Origin: Lachnospira sp900551945
Lineage (GTDB): Bacteria; Bacillota; Clostridia; Lachnospirales; Lachnospiraceae
Reading direction: 5' to 3'
Length of the DNA stretch: 64,000 bases
Assembly: GCA_048380335.1 (NCBI GenBank)
Contig: DBFCCI010000044.1
Coordinates: forward strand, 10,347-74,346
Shown: positions 7,640 to 16,197 of the stretch, piece by piece
Layout: each line of letters begins with the position of its first letter
Numbering within the stretch: the first letter of the stretch is position 1
Translations under genes and position numbers: made by a program
Notes under the pieces: model-generated
Databases searched by the model: none
Told to the model about the DNA's origin: nothing
Seen by the model: only the letters and a program-made list of their open reading frames with translations

Positions 7640-9169
7640 ATGTTAAAGAATGTATTGGACTATTTAGATAACTCTGTAGAAAAGTACCCTAATAAAATTG
7701 CTGTAGCTGATGAACATAATTCATTTACTTACAGTCAGTTGAAGGAAAAGGCAGAAAGAATAGGAGCAGGTCTTTTAAATGTAACATCACCTCGTATGGC
7801 AGTTCCTGTTTATATGGATAAGAGTTGTAATGCACTTGCTATATTTATGGGAGCTGTTAGTGCAGGTTGTTTTTATGTAATGCTTGACCCATCACACCCA
7901 GTTGAAAGAATTAATATGATTTTGGAAACTCTTGGTGCTACATTTATGGTTGTTGATGAAAAGTCAGCAAAAAAGCAGGCAAAGCTTGGCTTTACTGGTA
8001 AGGTGTTAAGTGTTGAAGAACTTCTTGAACATGAAGTAACTGACAAAGATAAAAAGATGTTATTGCAAATAAGACAAGAAGCTCTTGATATAGACCCATT
8101 GTATTCTATATTTACATCAGGTTCAACAGGTGTTCCAAAGGGCGTAATTGTAAATCACCGTTCAGTTATTGATTTTATTGACTATTTTACATATACATTT
8201 AATATAACAGATAAAGACGTAATCGGTAATCAAGCACCGTTTGATTTTGATGTATCCGTAAAAGATATATATTCTACATTGAGTACTGGTGCTACAATGC
8301 AGATAATTCCTAAGAAGATGTTTTCATTTCCAACGACTCTGTTAGATTATCTTGAAGAAAGAAAAGTGACAACACTTATTTGGGCAGTATCAGCACTTTG
8401 TATTGTTACAACTCTTAATGGATTTGAATATAAAAGACCATCAGCAATTAATAAGGTTATATTCTCAGGTGAGGTTATGCCAATTAAGCACCTTAACGCA
8501 TGGAGAGAACAGTATCCAGATGCTATGTTTGTAAATGTATATGGCCCTACAGAAATTACTTGTAACTGTACATACTATATAGTTGATAGAAATTATGAAC
8601 TTGATGAAACACTTCCAATGGGTAAGGCATTTCCTAATGAAAGAGTGTTCTTGCTTGATGAAGAAGATAAACTTATAGAGCCTACAATGCAGGGTAAGAT
8701 TGGTGAAATTTGTGTAACTGGTACTGCTGTAACACTTGGCTATTTTAATAACTGGGAAAAGACAAATCAAGCATTTGTGCAGAACCCATTAAATAATAAA
8801 TATAACGAGATAATATATAGAACAGGTGATTTAGGTTACTACAACAATGACGGTCAATTGTGTTTTTCATCAAGAAAAGATTTCCAGATAAAGCACATGG
8901 GACATAGAATTGAGCTTGGTGAAATTGAAATGGCTATCAATGCTATTGACAATGTGTTAAGGGCTTGTTGTATATTTGACAAAGATGCTAATAAGATTTT
9001 AGGCTTCTATGAGGGAGATACAGATAAAAAGACAATTATGCACGAACTTATGCAAAAACTCCCTAAGTTTATGATACCATCTGAATTTATTCAGGTAGAA
9101 ATGCCAATTACAAAAAATGGTAAGATAGATAGAAATGTTTTAATGGAAAATTATAAAGCTAATAAATAA
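7640..9169 (+). CDS. DltA-like amino-acid adenylation enzyme
   Basis: This stand-alone adenylation domain (509 aa, the length of DltA) activates an amino acid with ATP and passes it to a carrier protein. Core motifs are all present: IFTSGSTGVPKGV (A3, about residue 156), APFDFDVSVKDIY (A4, whose Asp normally holds the alpha-amine), NVYGPTEIT (A5, about 299), YRTGDLG (A7), GHRIELGEIE (A8) and NGKIDR with the catalytic Lys (A10, about 494). It most resembles D-alanine:carrier ligase, but the neighbours are a PLP decarboxylase and a carrier. No DltB or DltD is present, so the end product need not be D-alanyl teichoic acid. The substrate is not predicted. AAAGGG precedes the ATG. Confidence 0.85.
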   Translation: MLKNVLDYLDNSVEKYPNKIAVADEHNSFTYSQLKEKAERIGAGLLNVTSPRMAVPVYMDKSCNALAIFMGAVSAGCFYVMLDPSHPVERINMILETLGATFMVVDEKSAKKQAKLGFTGKVLSVEELLEHEVTDKDKKMLLQIRQEALDIDPLYSIFTSGSTGVPKGVIVNHRSVIDFIDYFTYTFNITDKDVIGNQAPFDFDVSVKDIYSTLSTGATMQIIPKKMFSFPTTLLDYLEERKVTTLIWAVSALCIVTTLNGFEYKRPSAINKVIFSGEVMPIKHLNAWREQYPDAMFVNVYGPTEITCNCTYYIVDRNYELDETLPMGKAFPNERVFLLDEEDKLIEPTMQGKIGEICVTGTAVTLGYFNNWEKTNQAFVQNPLNNKYNEIIYRTGDLGYYNNDGQLCFSSRKDFQIKHMGHRIELGEIEMAINAIDNVLRACCIFDKDANKILGFYEGDTDKKTIMHELMQKLPKFMIPSEFIQVEMPITKNGKIDRNVLMENYKANK

Positions 9170-9241
9170 ATATTTAATTAAATTAAAGGCTGTGCGTATC
9201 CAGCTAATTATAAATTTTAAGGTGCGTAGAAATGAGGAAAA

Positions 9242-10486
9242 ATGCTTACAACAGCAGAAATTATAAAAATAGCAGGCAGCGAAAAAACACCTGCATATAT
9301 ATTTGACCTTGATGTATTAAAGGCAAGAATTGAAAAACTTCAAAGTGTGTTAGGGAGTGATGTAAAGCTTTGTTATGCAATGAAAGCCAATCCATTTCTT
9401 GTACATGCAATGAAAAGTCTTGTGACAAAGTTTGAAGTGTGTTCGCCGGGAGAGTTTTCAATCTGTGAAAGAGAAAATGTTGATATGTCAACTATAGTGT
9501 TATCAGGGGTGAACAAGGAAAAGCACGATATATGTCACGTTATGGACAATTGTGGTGGAGTCGGTATGTATACAGTTGAGTCTGTTAATCAGTTTAATTT
9601 GTTAAATGAATGTGCCACTCAACGAAAGAAAAGAATTAATGTGCTTTTAAGAGTTACAAGTGGTAATCAATTCGGACTTGATGAACAAGAGCTTGAAAAA
9701 ATTATAGCTAAGCATAACACTTATGAATATATTGAAATATGTGGGCTTCAATGTTATACAGGTACACAAAAGAAAAAGGTGAGTCAGATGGCAAAAGAAT
9801 TGCAGCATTTAGACGAACTTTGCGACATTTATAAAGAAAAGTATGGCTTTAAAGCAAAAGAACTTGAATATGGACCAGGGCTTCCAGTTTCATATTTTGG
9901 AGAAGATATTTACAATGACAATTATGATATGCTTGAAGAATTTGCAGTTGAGCTTAATAAGATAAAGAGTAAATATGAGATTACGCTTGAAATGGGTAGA
10001 TATATGGCAGCAACTTGCGGTATGTTTGTATCAGAAGTTGCAGATATTAAGACTAATAATGGTCAGAATTATTGTGTAATTGATGGTGGAATTAATCATA
10101 TCAATTACTATGGTCAAGCTATGGCAATGAAAGTTCCTGCGTATACATTTGTAAAGAATGATACAACTGTAGTATCTGGCTTTGATATGGCTAATAAGAA
10201 AAAAATAGAAGTACCAGAAGATATGGAAAAGTGGACTATAGTTGGTTCACTTTGTACAGTTGGCGATGTGATTGTAAAAAATATTCCTATAGGACAACCA
10301 AATGTTGGAGATAAGATTATATTTTATAATATTGGTGCGTATTCTGTCACAGAGGGAATATACTTGTTCTTAAGCAGAAGAATTCCAAAGGTAATTGCTT
10401 ATTCTAAACAAGATGGAGTTAAAGTATATCGAGATTTTATGTATTCGGATATAATTAATTCGAGGGATATATGCGTTAATCGTTAA
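9242..10486 (+). CDS. Fold-type III PLP decarboxylase (DAP/Orn/BtrK-like)
   Basis: This 414-aa protein belongs to the alanine-racemase-fold decarboxylases, relatives of LysA, ornithine decarboxylase and BtrK. The PLP lysine is K48 in CYAMKANP. The phosphate and substrate loops are ELEYGPGLP and EMGRYMAATCG. The dimer-contributed active-site Cys/Asp pair is seen as GSLCTVGDV (Cys at about 338). It sits 72 nt after the adenylation gene and upstream of a carrier gene, in one operon. LysA itself would normally carry the motif CESGD, so plain DAP decarboxylase is not assured. A carrier-bound substrate, as for BtrK acting on glutamyl-BtrI, is an inference from context. GAGGA precedes the ATG at 9242. 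Confidence 0.85.
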   Translation: MLTTAEIIKIAGSEKTPAYIFDLDVLKARIEKLQSVLGSDVKLCYAMKANPFLVHAMKSLVTKFEVCSPGEFSICERENVDMSTIVLSGVNKEKHDICHVMDNCGGVGMYTVESVNQFNLLNECATQRKKRINVLLRVTSGNQFGLDEQELEKIIAKHNTYEYIEICGLQCYTGTQKKKVSQMAKELQHLDELCDIYKEKYGFKAKELEYGPGLPVSYFGEDIYNDNYDMLEEFAVELNKIKSKYEITLEMGRYMAATCGMFVSEVADIKTNNGQNYCVIDGGINHINYYGQAMAMKVPAYTFVKNDTTVVSGFDMANKKKIEVPEDMEKWTIVGSLCTVGDVIVKNIPIGQPNVGDKIIFYNIGAYSVTEGIYLFLSRRIPKVIAYSKQDGVKVYRDFMYSDIINSRDICVNR

Positions 10487-10624
10487 TTATTATAGATAAA
10501 TATAAAATATTTAATAATAGTCTTGACGAATACTATATCTTGTTGTATGTTAATTTCAAAGGGCGACAAGGGTTAATATTTTGTTGCTTTTGTTCGATAA
10601 TATAAGAAAGGTAAGGATTTATAA

Positions 10625-10849
10625 ATGGAACAGTTATTAGAAATTTTAACAGAAGTTAATTCAGACGTAGACTATGAAACATGCGATACACTTATTGATG
10701 ATGGAATTTTTGATTCCTTTGATATTGTATCAATTGTAGGAGAATTAAATGATACATTTGATATAGAAATCACACCTGTAGATATTATTCCAGACAACTT
10801 CAATTCAGCAGAAGCTATGTGGGATATGATACAGCGACTTCAAGACTAA
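10625..10849 (+). CDS. Acyl/peptidyl carrier protein
   Basis: This acidic 74-aa carrier protein has the phosphopantetheine attachment site as FDSFDIV, with Ser31 at the position where most carriers have DSL. The predicted helices and the acidic composition are typical (DltC or ACP size). It is the third gene of the adenylation/decarboxylase operon, 138 nt downstream of the decarboxylase, and is the probable acceptor of the activated amino acid. It needs a phosphopantetheinyl transferase, which is not in the window. It could alternatively be a DltC whose partners DltB and DltD are encoded elsewhere. Confidence 0.85.
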   Translation: MEQLLEILTEVNSDVDYETCDTLIDDGIFDSFDIVSIVGELNDTFDIEITPVDIIPDNFNSAEAMWDMIQRLQD

Positions 10850-10900
10850 TTAGTGTATGATGTATGGTAGTGGTCTGTTTTAGATAAGGAGGAATGAGTT

Positions 10901-11650
10901 ATGTATAATTCAAGTTCTATTTCATCACTATTTTCATCACTTAATAATAGCAGTAGCAATAATTATATGTCAGGTATTAATTATGCTGATTATAATTCAA
11001 TAAGAAATGGTTCATATAGAAAACTTGTTAAAGCTTATTATGCTAAAGAGTCAGGTACATCGTCAAGTAACTCTACTTCAAAGACGGATAGTACTACTGA
11101 TAAGACTACTTCATCACAAAAGGTTAATGCTGCTACCGTAAGAGATAGTGCATCTAATCTTGTAAATGATGTTAAAGAACTTAGCTCTGACAAGCTTTGG
11201 AAAAAGACTACAACTACTGATAAAGATGGCGTAACTTCAACAGATTATGATAAAGATGCTATTTATAAAGCTGTATCATCTTTCGCAAAGGATTATAACT
11301 CACTTGTAAGTGCTTCAGGTAATTCGAGTGATAATAGTGTATTAAGAACGAGTTCAACAATGGTAGCTTATACAAAGGCTAACAAGAACCTTCTTTCAAA
11401 AGTAGGTATAACTGTTGGCTCAGATAATAAGCTTACTGTTGATGAAGATAAGTTTAAGAGTGCAGATATGACAACTGTAAAGTCATTATTTACAGGAAGT
11501 GGTTCATTTGGAAAAATGACATCTACAAGTGCTACATCTTCTTATAGTTCTGCGGTATCACAGCTTGCAAAGTTATCATCTTCATCTACATATTCTAATA
11601 TGGGAAGTTATTCATATATATCAGGTTCAATATATGATACATTCAAATAA
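10901..11650 (+). CDS. Ser/Thr-rich protein with FliD-like C-terminal part
   Basis: This 249-aa protein has a Ser/Asn-rich N-terminus, then NGSYRKLVKAYYAKESG, a low-complexity Ser/Thr/Lys stretch (about 50-75), and a more structured C-terminal half. That half resembles the flagellar cap protein FliD: SFAKDYNSLVSASGNS, then VGITVGSDNKLTVDEDKF, then VKSLFTGSGS. It has no signal peptide and no flagellar genes near it. A true FliD is at least 450 aa, so this is a short relative of unknown role. It lies 51 nt downstream of the carrier gene and may be transcribed with it. Its RBS, AAGGAGG, is strong. Confidence 0.65.
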   Translation: MYNSSSISSLFSSLNNSSSNNYMSGINYADYNSIRNGSYRKLVKAYYAKESGTSSSNSTSKTDSTTDKTTSSQKVNAATVRDSASNLVNDVKELSSDKLWKKTTTTDKDGVTSTDYDKDAIYKAVSSFAKDYNSLVSASGNSSDNSVLRTSSTMVAYTKANKNLLSKVGITVGSDNKLTVDEDKFKSADMTTVKSLFTGSGSFGKMTSTSATSSYSSAVSQLAKLSSSSTYSNMGSYSYISGSIYDTFK

Positions 11651-11701
11651 TTAATGAAAGGAAAGCTAGAAGTTAATATATACTTTTAGCAAAGAATAAT
11701 A

Positions 11702-12208
11702 ATGGCTTTACTTGAAACTTGGAGAAAGTTAGCATATGAAACAGAAATGGACCAGAAGCAGGCTTCTGAATTCTGGGGTGGATATTTTCAGTTAGAAAAG
11801 GGTATTTATGAAAATATTCTTTCTACACCTGAAACAGTTGTAAAAGGAACAGTAAAAGAACTTGCTGATAAGTTCGGTGTTGAAGTTCTTATGATGGTAG
11901 GTTTCCTTGATGGTATCAACGACAGTCTTAAAGTAGCTAATCCAATTGAAACTATGGAAGAAGATACAGAAGTTTCTCTTGATTACGATAAGGAAAAGCT
12001 TTACTACAACATGGTAGGTTGTAAGGCTGACTGGTTATATGAATTACCACAGTGGGATAATCTTCTTGACGAAGAAACAAGAAAGCAGCTTTATAAGAAG
12101 CAGAAGCTTTCAGGAACAGTTGTTAAGGGTAAAAAGATTGGTAGAAATGAACCATGTCCATGCGGAAGCGGTAAGAAGTATAAGCAATGCTGTGGAAAGA
12201 ATGTGTAA
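11702..12208 (+). CDS. SEC-C zinc-motif protein
   Basis: This 168-aa soluble protein has a C-terminal SEC-C motif (NEPCPCGSGKKYKQCCG), the zinc-binding tail also found on SecA and on the methionine aminopeptidase at 32441. The N-terminal part (about 1-145) is an acidic, helical domain that I recognise only as a conserved hypothetical of Lachnospiraceae. A role in binding ribosomes or SecB-like partners is known for some SEC-C tails but is not shown here. The start region lacks a strong RBS. A terminator follows. Confidence 0.75.
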   Translation: MALLETWRKLAYETEMDQKQASEFWGGYFQLEKGIYENILSTPETVVKGTVKELADKFGVEVLMMVGFLDGINDSLKVANPIETMEEDTEVSLDYDKEKLYYNMVGCKADWLYELPQWDNLLDEETRKQLYKKQKLSGTVVKGKKIGRNEPCPCGSGKKYKQCCGKNV

Positions 12209-12274
12209 TCTAAAAAGATTTGTATTTAGACAGATTGTTGTATATATCTAGTAATTATATTTACTAGTAAAGAG

Positions 12275-12319
12275 AGCCACATAATAGCTGATGTAATATC
12301 AACTGTTGTGTGGCTTTTG
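12275..12319 (+). terminator. Intrinsic terminator
   Basis: AGCCACA pairs with TGTGTGGCT around a loop of about 25 nt and is followed by TTTTGAG. It lies between convergent genes. Confidence 0.7.
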
Positions 12320-12321
12320 AG

Positions 12322-12924
12322 TTACTTTTTGCGAAGAAAGTGTTTTTTATTTATAAATATAAATATTATAAATTCAGCATCAGCTATAACAATAATAATC
12401 GCAAGTATTGAGATAATTACATAGAGCATAATATTGTAATCACATTCACTAATAATTATATCACTTGAAAATTTTTGTATTCCGTTGTAATTCCATTTAA
12501 GGTCATGTGACATATATTTTAATAGGTTATTAAGATTTGAGTCGTTTTTTACAAGTTTTCCAGTAAATGATACATCACTAATTATTAATGCAGGTTGTGA
12601 GCCAACTGTCTTTTTTGATAAAAGATATATAGTGCAAGTTTCATTATTAAGGCTGTAGTAATAATAACCCTTTACAGTAGAACCTTTTGTGTAATCATAT
12701 CCTGTATAATAAAGAGTATCTGCACTACAATCAACATAACGAGTTCCCATTTCATAGGTATTGTTGGCAGACATTGTGTTTTTATATTCAAAAGGAGAAA
12801 AACATTGAAAGATACTTATATGAATACATAATGCAAAAATTATAATAGAAAATATAATAAGTAATAGATAATATTTTCTGAAATTTTTAAGTTGGTTGAT
12901 ATATCGTTTTCTGTAAGTTTTCAT
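12322..12924 (-). CDS. Membrane protein of unknown function
   Basis: This 200-aa protein has one hydrophobic segment near the N-terminus (YYLLLIIFSIIIFALCIHI), an extracytoplasmic domain of about 120 residues, and a second segment near the C-terminus (MLYVIISILAIIIVIADAEF). It ends in a short basic tail. I do not recognise the family. The start at 12924 is chosen over 12936 because GAGGA lies 5 nt before it. It is convergent with the SEC-C gene. Confidence 0.6.
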   Translation of the reverse strand: MKTYRKRYINQLKNFRKYYLLLIIFSIIIFALCIHISIFQCFSPFEYKNTMSANNTYEMGTRYVDCSADTLYYTGYDYTKGSTVKGYYYYSLNNETCTIYLLSKKTVGSQPALIISDVSFTGKLVKNDSNLNNLLKYMSHDLKWNYNGIQKFSSDIIISECDYNIMLYVIISILAIIIVIADAEFIIFIFINKKHFLRKK

Positions 12925-13084
12925 AATTTTCCTCATAATTATATGCAGTATATTTAATAATCGTAATATGATGTTTTATATTATCTTAAAACGTCTATAT
13001 TAGTATATGGTAAAATGAGAATTATTTCAACTTAAAGTGATGGGCTATTGCAATTTTAAGGCTTTGTTGGTAAGATTTTGTAAA

Positions 13085-13107
13085 AAGTGGATTACAAGTA
13101 TCTGCTT
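13085..13107. repeat. 23-bp palindromic motif, copy
   Basis: The arms AAGTGGAT and ATCTGCTT lie around TACAAGT-like centre bases. This is one of about six intergenic copies of the same imperfect palindrome and lies 36 nt upstream of the methyltransferase start. Confidence 0.45.
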
Positions 13108-13142
13108 AAACAGTTAATAATTGTGTAGAAATGGAGAAGATT

Positions 13143-13892
13143 ATGAACGCATATACAGGTTTTGCTTATGTTTATGATGAATATATGGATAATATTCCAT
13201 ACGATGAATGGAGTGCATATTTAATAGAGCTTTTAAAAGAAAATGGCATAAAAGAAGGAATGAAGGTTGCTGATTTGGGTTGTGGAACTGGTACAGTGAC
13301 GCAGATATTAGACAATGCAGGATATGAGTGTGTTGGTATCGACAATGCACCAGATATGCTTACTATTGCTGCTGAAAAGATGTATGAGAGCGGACAACAG
13401 ATTGTATACAGTCTTCAAGATATGAGAGATTTTGAATTTCCATATGAAATGGACGCAATGATAAGTATATGTGACTCTATGAATTATATTACAAATCCCA
13501 AAGACCTTACATCAGTATTTAGCTGTGTAAAAGAAAATTTAAAAACAGGTGGTGTATTTATATTCGATTTAAAGACAATACACTTTTTCAGAGATATTCT
13601 TGCGGACAATACTTATGCAGAAAATAGGGATGAGTCAGCTTTTGTGTGGGATAATATTTACCACGAAGATACAAGGGATAATGAATATGACCTTGCTGTG
13701 TTTATACAAAATGATGAGGGAACATTTGACAGATATGAAGAAAGTCATTTTCAGCATGGCTTTACACAGCAGGAAGTAGAACAGGCAGTTAGTAGGGCAG
13801 GGCTTAAAATTAGAGCCGTTTATAACTCCTTTACACATGATGAACCAACTGATGACAGTGAAAGATTACATTATATTATTGAAAAACTTTAA
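13143..13892 (+). CDS. Class I SAM-dependent methyltransferase
   Basis: This 249-aa methyltransferase has the SAM-binding loop VADLGCGTGTVTQIL at about residues 43-57, and the acidic end of strand 2 in CVGIDNAPDM. The motif IV region is DAMISICDSMNYI. It resembles the small clostridial methyltransferases of the YjhP/UbiE-like group. The substrate is unknown. GGAGAAG precedes the ATG at 13143; an upstream in-frame ATG at 13131 overlaps that site and is less likely. The C-terminal half (SHFQHGFTQQEVEQAVSRAG) fits the usual lid of this group. Confidence 0.8.
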   Translation: MNAYTGFAYVYDEYMDNIPYDEWSAYLIELLKENGIKEGMKVADLGCGTGTVTQILDNAGYECVGIDNAPDMLTIAAEKMYESGQQIVYSLQDMRDFEFPYEMDAMISICDSMNYITNPKDLTSVFSCVKENLKTGGVFIFDLKTIHFFRDILADNTYAENRDESAFVWDNIYHEDTRDNEYDLAVFIQNDEGTFDRYEESHFQHGFTQQEVEQAVSRAGLKIRAVYNSFTHDEPTDDSERLHYIIEKL

Positions 13893-14156
13893 ACTATTAA
13901 TTAGGTAGTTTTTTTATTTAAACAAGTAAAGAATTAAAGTCTATGATTGAATTAGATTTTGATGATTGTCACAATGACTTTATAAATTCGCAGAAAGAGT
14001 TTTATAGTTATTGTAATTAAAATAGAATTTTAAGAAAGGAAAAGCTATTTGGATAGGTTTTAATATATTTACTAATGAGTTTGAATTGAATATTTTAGAT
14101 TAAATATTAAAATATATTAAAACTATTAAAAATATATGCTAATGGTGAAAATAAAA

Positions 14157-15035
14157 ATGAGTGATTATATAGTAAGAGCAATTGCAGCCAAAGGACAGAT
14201 AAGAGCTTTTGCAGCAACAACTAAGGATACAGTAGAAAAGGCAAGACAGTTACACAACACAAGTCCGATTGCAACAGTAGCACTTGGAAGACTTCTTACA
14301 GGTGGTGCAATGATGGGTGTTACAATGAAAAGTGACGCAGATATTTTAACAGTACAGATTAAGGGAAATGGTCCAATAGGTGCAATGACAGTTACCGCTG
14401 ACCCTAAAGGAAACGTAAAAGGTTTTGTTGGTAATCCAGAAGTTATGCTTCCACTTAAAGATGGAAAGCTTGATATAGCTGGAGCTGTTGGTATTGGTGT
14501 ATTAAGTGTAATAAAAGATATTGGACTTAAAGAGCCTTATGTTGGAGATACTATTCTTATAACAAGTGAAATTGCAGATGATTTAACTTATTATTACGCA
14601 ACAAGTGAGCAAGTACCATCTTCTGTAGGACTTGGAGTTCTTATGACTAAGGAAAATACAGTAGAACAGGCAGGTGGTTTTATAATCCAGCTTATGCCAG
14701 ATGCCACAGAAGAAGTAATTGATAAGCTTGAAAAGAGAATAAAAGAAGTAAAGTCTGTAACAGAAATGCTTGAAAATGGAATGACACCTGAAAAGATATT
14801 AGAGCATATTTTAGGTGACATGGAGCTTGAAATACTTGATACTGTTCAAACACAATTTCACTGTAATTGTTCAAAGGAAAGAGTAAGCAAGGCAGTTATG
14901 AGTATTGGTGCAAAAGACCTTAAAGAAATGGTTGATGATAACAAGCCAATTGAAGTTAATTGTCATTTTTGTAACAGCCATTATACATTTAGTCCAGAAG
15001 AACTTGAACAAATGCTTGAGGCTGTTACGAAATAA
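14157..15035 (+). CDS. hslO: Hsp33 redox-regulated chaperone
   Basis: Hsp33 is a cytosolic holdase switched on by oxidation. The protein (292 aa) starts MSDYIVRAIAAKGQIRAF, the usual N-terminus, and ends with the redox switch: Cys pairs in QFHCNCSKERV and VNCHFCNSHY that bind zinc when reduced. Two earlier in-frame ATGs (14136 and 14142) have no RBS and would add residues not found in the family, so 14157 is preferred, though its own RBS is weak. It is a single gene, with a small opposite-strand gene close behind. Confidence 0.93.
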   Translation: MSDYIVRAIAAKGQIRAFAATTKDTVEKARQLHNTSPIATVALGRLLTGGAMMGVTMKSDADILTVQIKGNGPIGAMTVTADPKGNVKGFVGNPEVMLPLKDGKLDIAGAVGIGVLSVIKDIGLKEPYVGDTILITSEIADDLTYYYATSEQVPSSVGLGVLMTKENTVEQAGGFIIQLMPDATEEVIDKLEKRIKEVKSVTEMLENGMTPEKILEHILGDMELEILDTVQTQFHCNCSKERVSKAVMSIGAKDLKEMVDDNKPIEVNCHFCNSHYTFSPEELEQMLEAVTK

Positions 15036-15060
15036 GTTTTTAAGCGAATTGAAATATAAG

Positions 15061-15261
15061 TTAATTAGAAGATTTAGAATTGTTTGAAATTTTTAAATGA
15101 AAATCATTGTCATGTTCCTGATGGTAAAGGTATCGCTCATACTCTTCTTTTGAAGAAAAGCCATCAGGAACAGAATTGTTTTGTGGATACATCATATTAG
15201 GTGGTATAAAACCAAAAAGGTCTTCACTTACTCCACTTCCGTTACTATTATAATTATCCAT
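15061..15261 (-). CDS. Small hypothetical protein
   Basis: This 66-aa acidic, Asn-rich polypeptide contains NMMYPQNNSVPDGFSSKEEYERYLY and a charged C-terminus. It has no membrane segment or known motif. GGAG lies 6 nt before the ATG at 15261, which favours that start over an ATG 12 nt upstream. It is convergent with hslO, with only 25 nt between the two stop codons. I would rate it real but of unknown role. Confidence 0.5.
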   Translation of the reverse strand: MDNYNSNGSGVSEDLFGFIPPNMMYPQNNSVPDGFSSKEEYERYLYHQEHDNDFHLKISNNSKSSN

Positions 15262-15417
15262 AGTCAACTCCATTTCTGCATATACTTATGCGTGTAATTG
15301 TTAATATTTTTATTGCTGTAATGTTATTATGTGGAGTAAAATATATATAAAACAGGTAGATTTTGCCTGATTTGAAAATAAACAAATAAGTTTTTATATG
15401 CGAAAGGATTACATTTT

Positions 15418-15915
15418 ATGAAAAAGGATAACATTGTGCTTATTGGTATGCCAGGCTCAGGAAAAAGTACTATAGGAGTTGTATTAGCAAAAAGATTAGG
15501 ATATGATTTTGTGGATTCAGACCTTGTAATACAAGGAGCTTATCATAAGACACTTGAGCAGCTTATAGAAGAAAATGGTGATGCAGGATTTATTCAAATT
15601 GAAAATGATATTAATAAATCACTTGAATATACAAAGACTGTTATAGCAACAGGTGGTAGTGTTGTGTATGGAAGCGAAGCAATGAAACATTTAAAAAGTA
15701 TTGGAACTATTGTTTATCTTAAAGTATCAGAAGCAGACCTTAATGAAAGACTCGGCAGTCTTAAGGAAAGAGGCGTTGTTTCAAATGGTAAGACAACTGT
15801 AAAAGAGATATTTGACGATAGAAGAGCTTTGTATGAAAAGTATGCTGAGATAACAGTTAATCTTGAAGGTAAATCTTTAAAAGACTCAGTGTTAGAGCTT
15901 GCACAATTATTATAA
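15418..15915 (+). CDS. Shikimate-kinase-like P-loop kinase
   Basis: This 165-aa protein has the fold signature of the shikimate/gluconate kinase group: P-loop GMPGSGKSTIG (residues 10-20), the substrate Asp pair VDSD (about 32-35), and TVIATGGSVVYG. Key shikimate-binding features differ from classical AroK. The Arg of the GFRxxE motif is replaced (GDAGFIQIEN), the third Gly of GGG is Ser, and the lid reads ERGVVSNGKT without the usual paired Arg. This form is widespread in Lachnospiraceae, where it is usually called shikimate kinase by similarity. No aro genes are nearby. It could phosphorylate something else. Confidence 0.75.
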   Translation: MKKDNIVLIGMPGSGKSTIGVVLAKRLGYDFVDSDLVIQGAYHKTLEQLIEENGDAGFIQIENDINKSLEYTKTVIATGGSVVYGSEAMKHLKSIGTIVYLKVSEADLNERLGSLKERGVVSNGKTTVKEIFDDRRALYEKYAEITVNLEGKSLKDSVLELAQLL

Positions 15916-15945
15916 ATTAATTTTTGTACTATTTATTAGTCAATA

Positions 15946-15975
15946 GAAGTAGGTATAAAATTTTCCACCTACTTC
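15946..15975 (+). terminator. Hairpin after the kinase-like gene
   Basis: GAAGTAGGT pairs with ACCTACTTC around a 12-nt loop that includes TTTT. There is no T tract after the stem, so it is a weak terminator or an RNA end-protecting stem. Confidence 0.5.
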
Positions 15976-16072
15976 CGTTAATGATATTGCATTTTTAGGC
16001 TTTTAAAGGATATAAGTTATTGAAAATGCAAAATATTAAAATGTGTTTATTGAGTGCGTAAAGGACAAATAT

Positions 16073-16102
16073 TTGACTTAAAAAGTGATAGTATTGTATA
16101 AT
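16073..16102 (+). promoter_or_regulatory. Predicted promoter of glnS
   Basis: TTGACT and TATAAT are separated by 18 nt, 95 nt before the glnS start. No T-box specifier or antiterminator sequence is visible in the leader. Confidence 0.6.
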
Positions 16103-16197
16103 AAAATAATAAGACAATTAAGAAATTACAAAAACTAGGAAAGGAAAAGTTGCTAAATAAAATTAGTATATAGTAAAGTTTAGTAGCAGGAGTTATC

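Noticed and set aside
15976..16197. Possible T-box leader before glnS
   Set aside because: The T-box antiterminator sequence and specifier loop are absent; only an ordinary promoter is seen.
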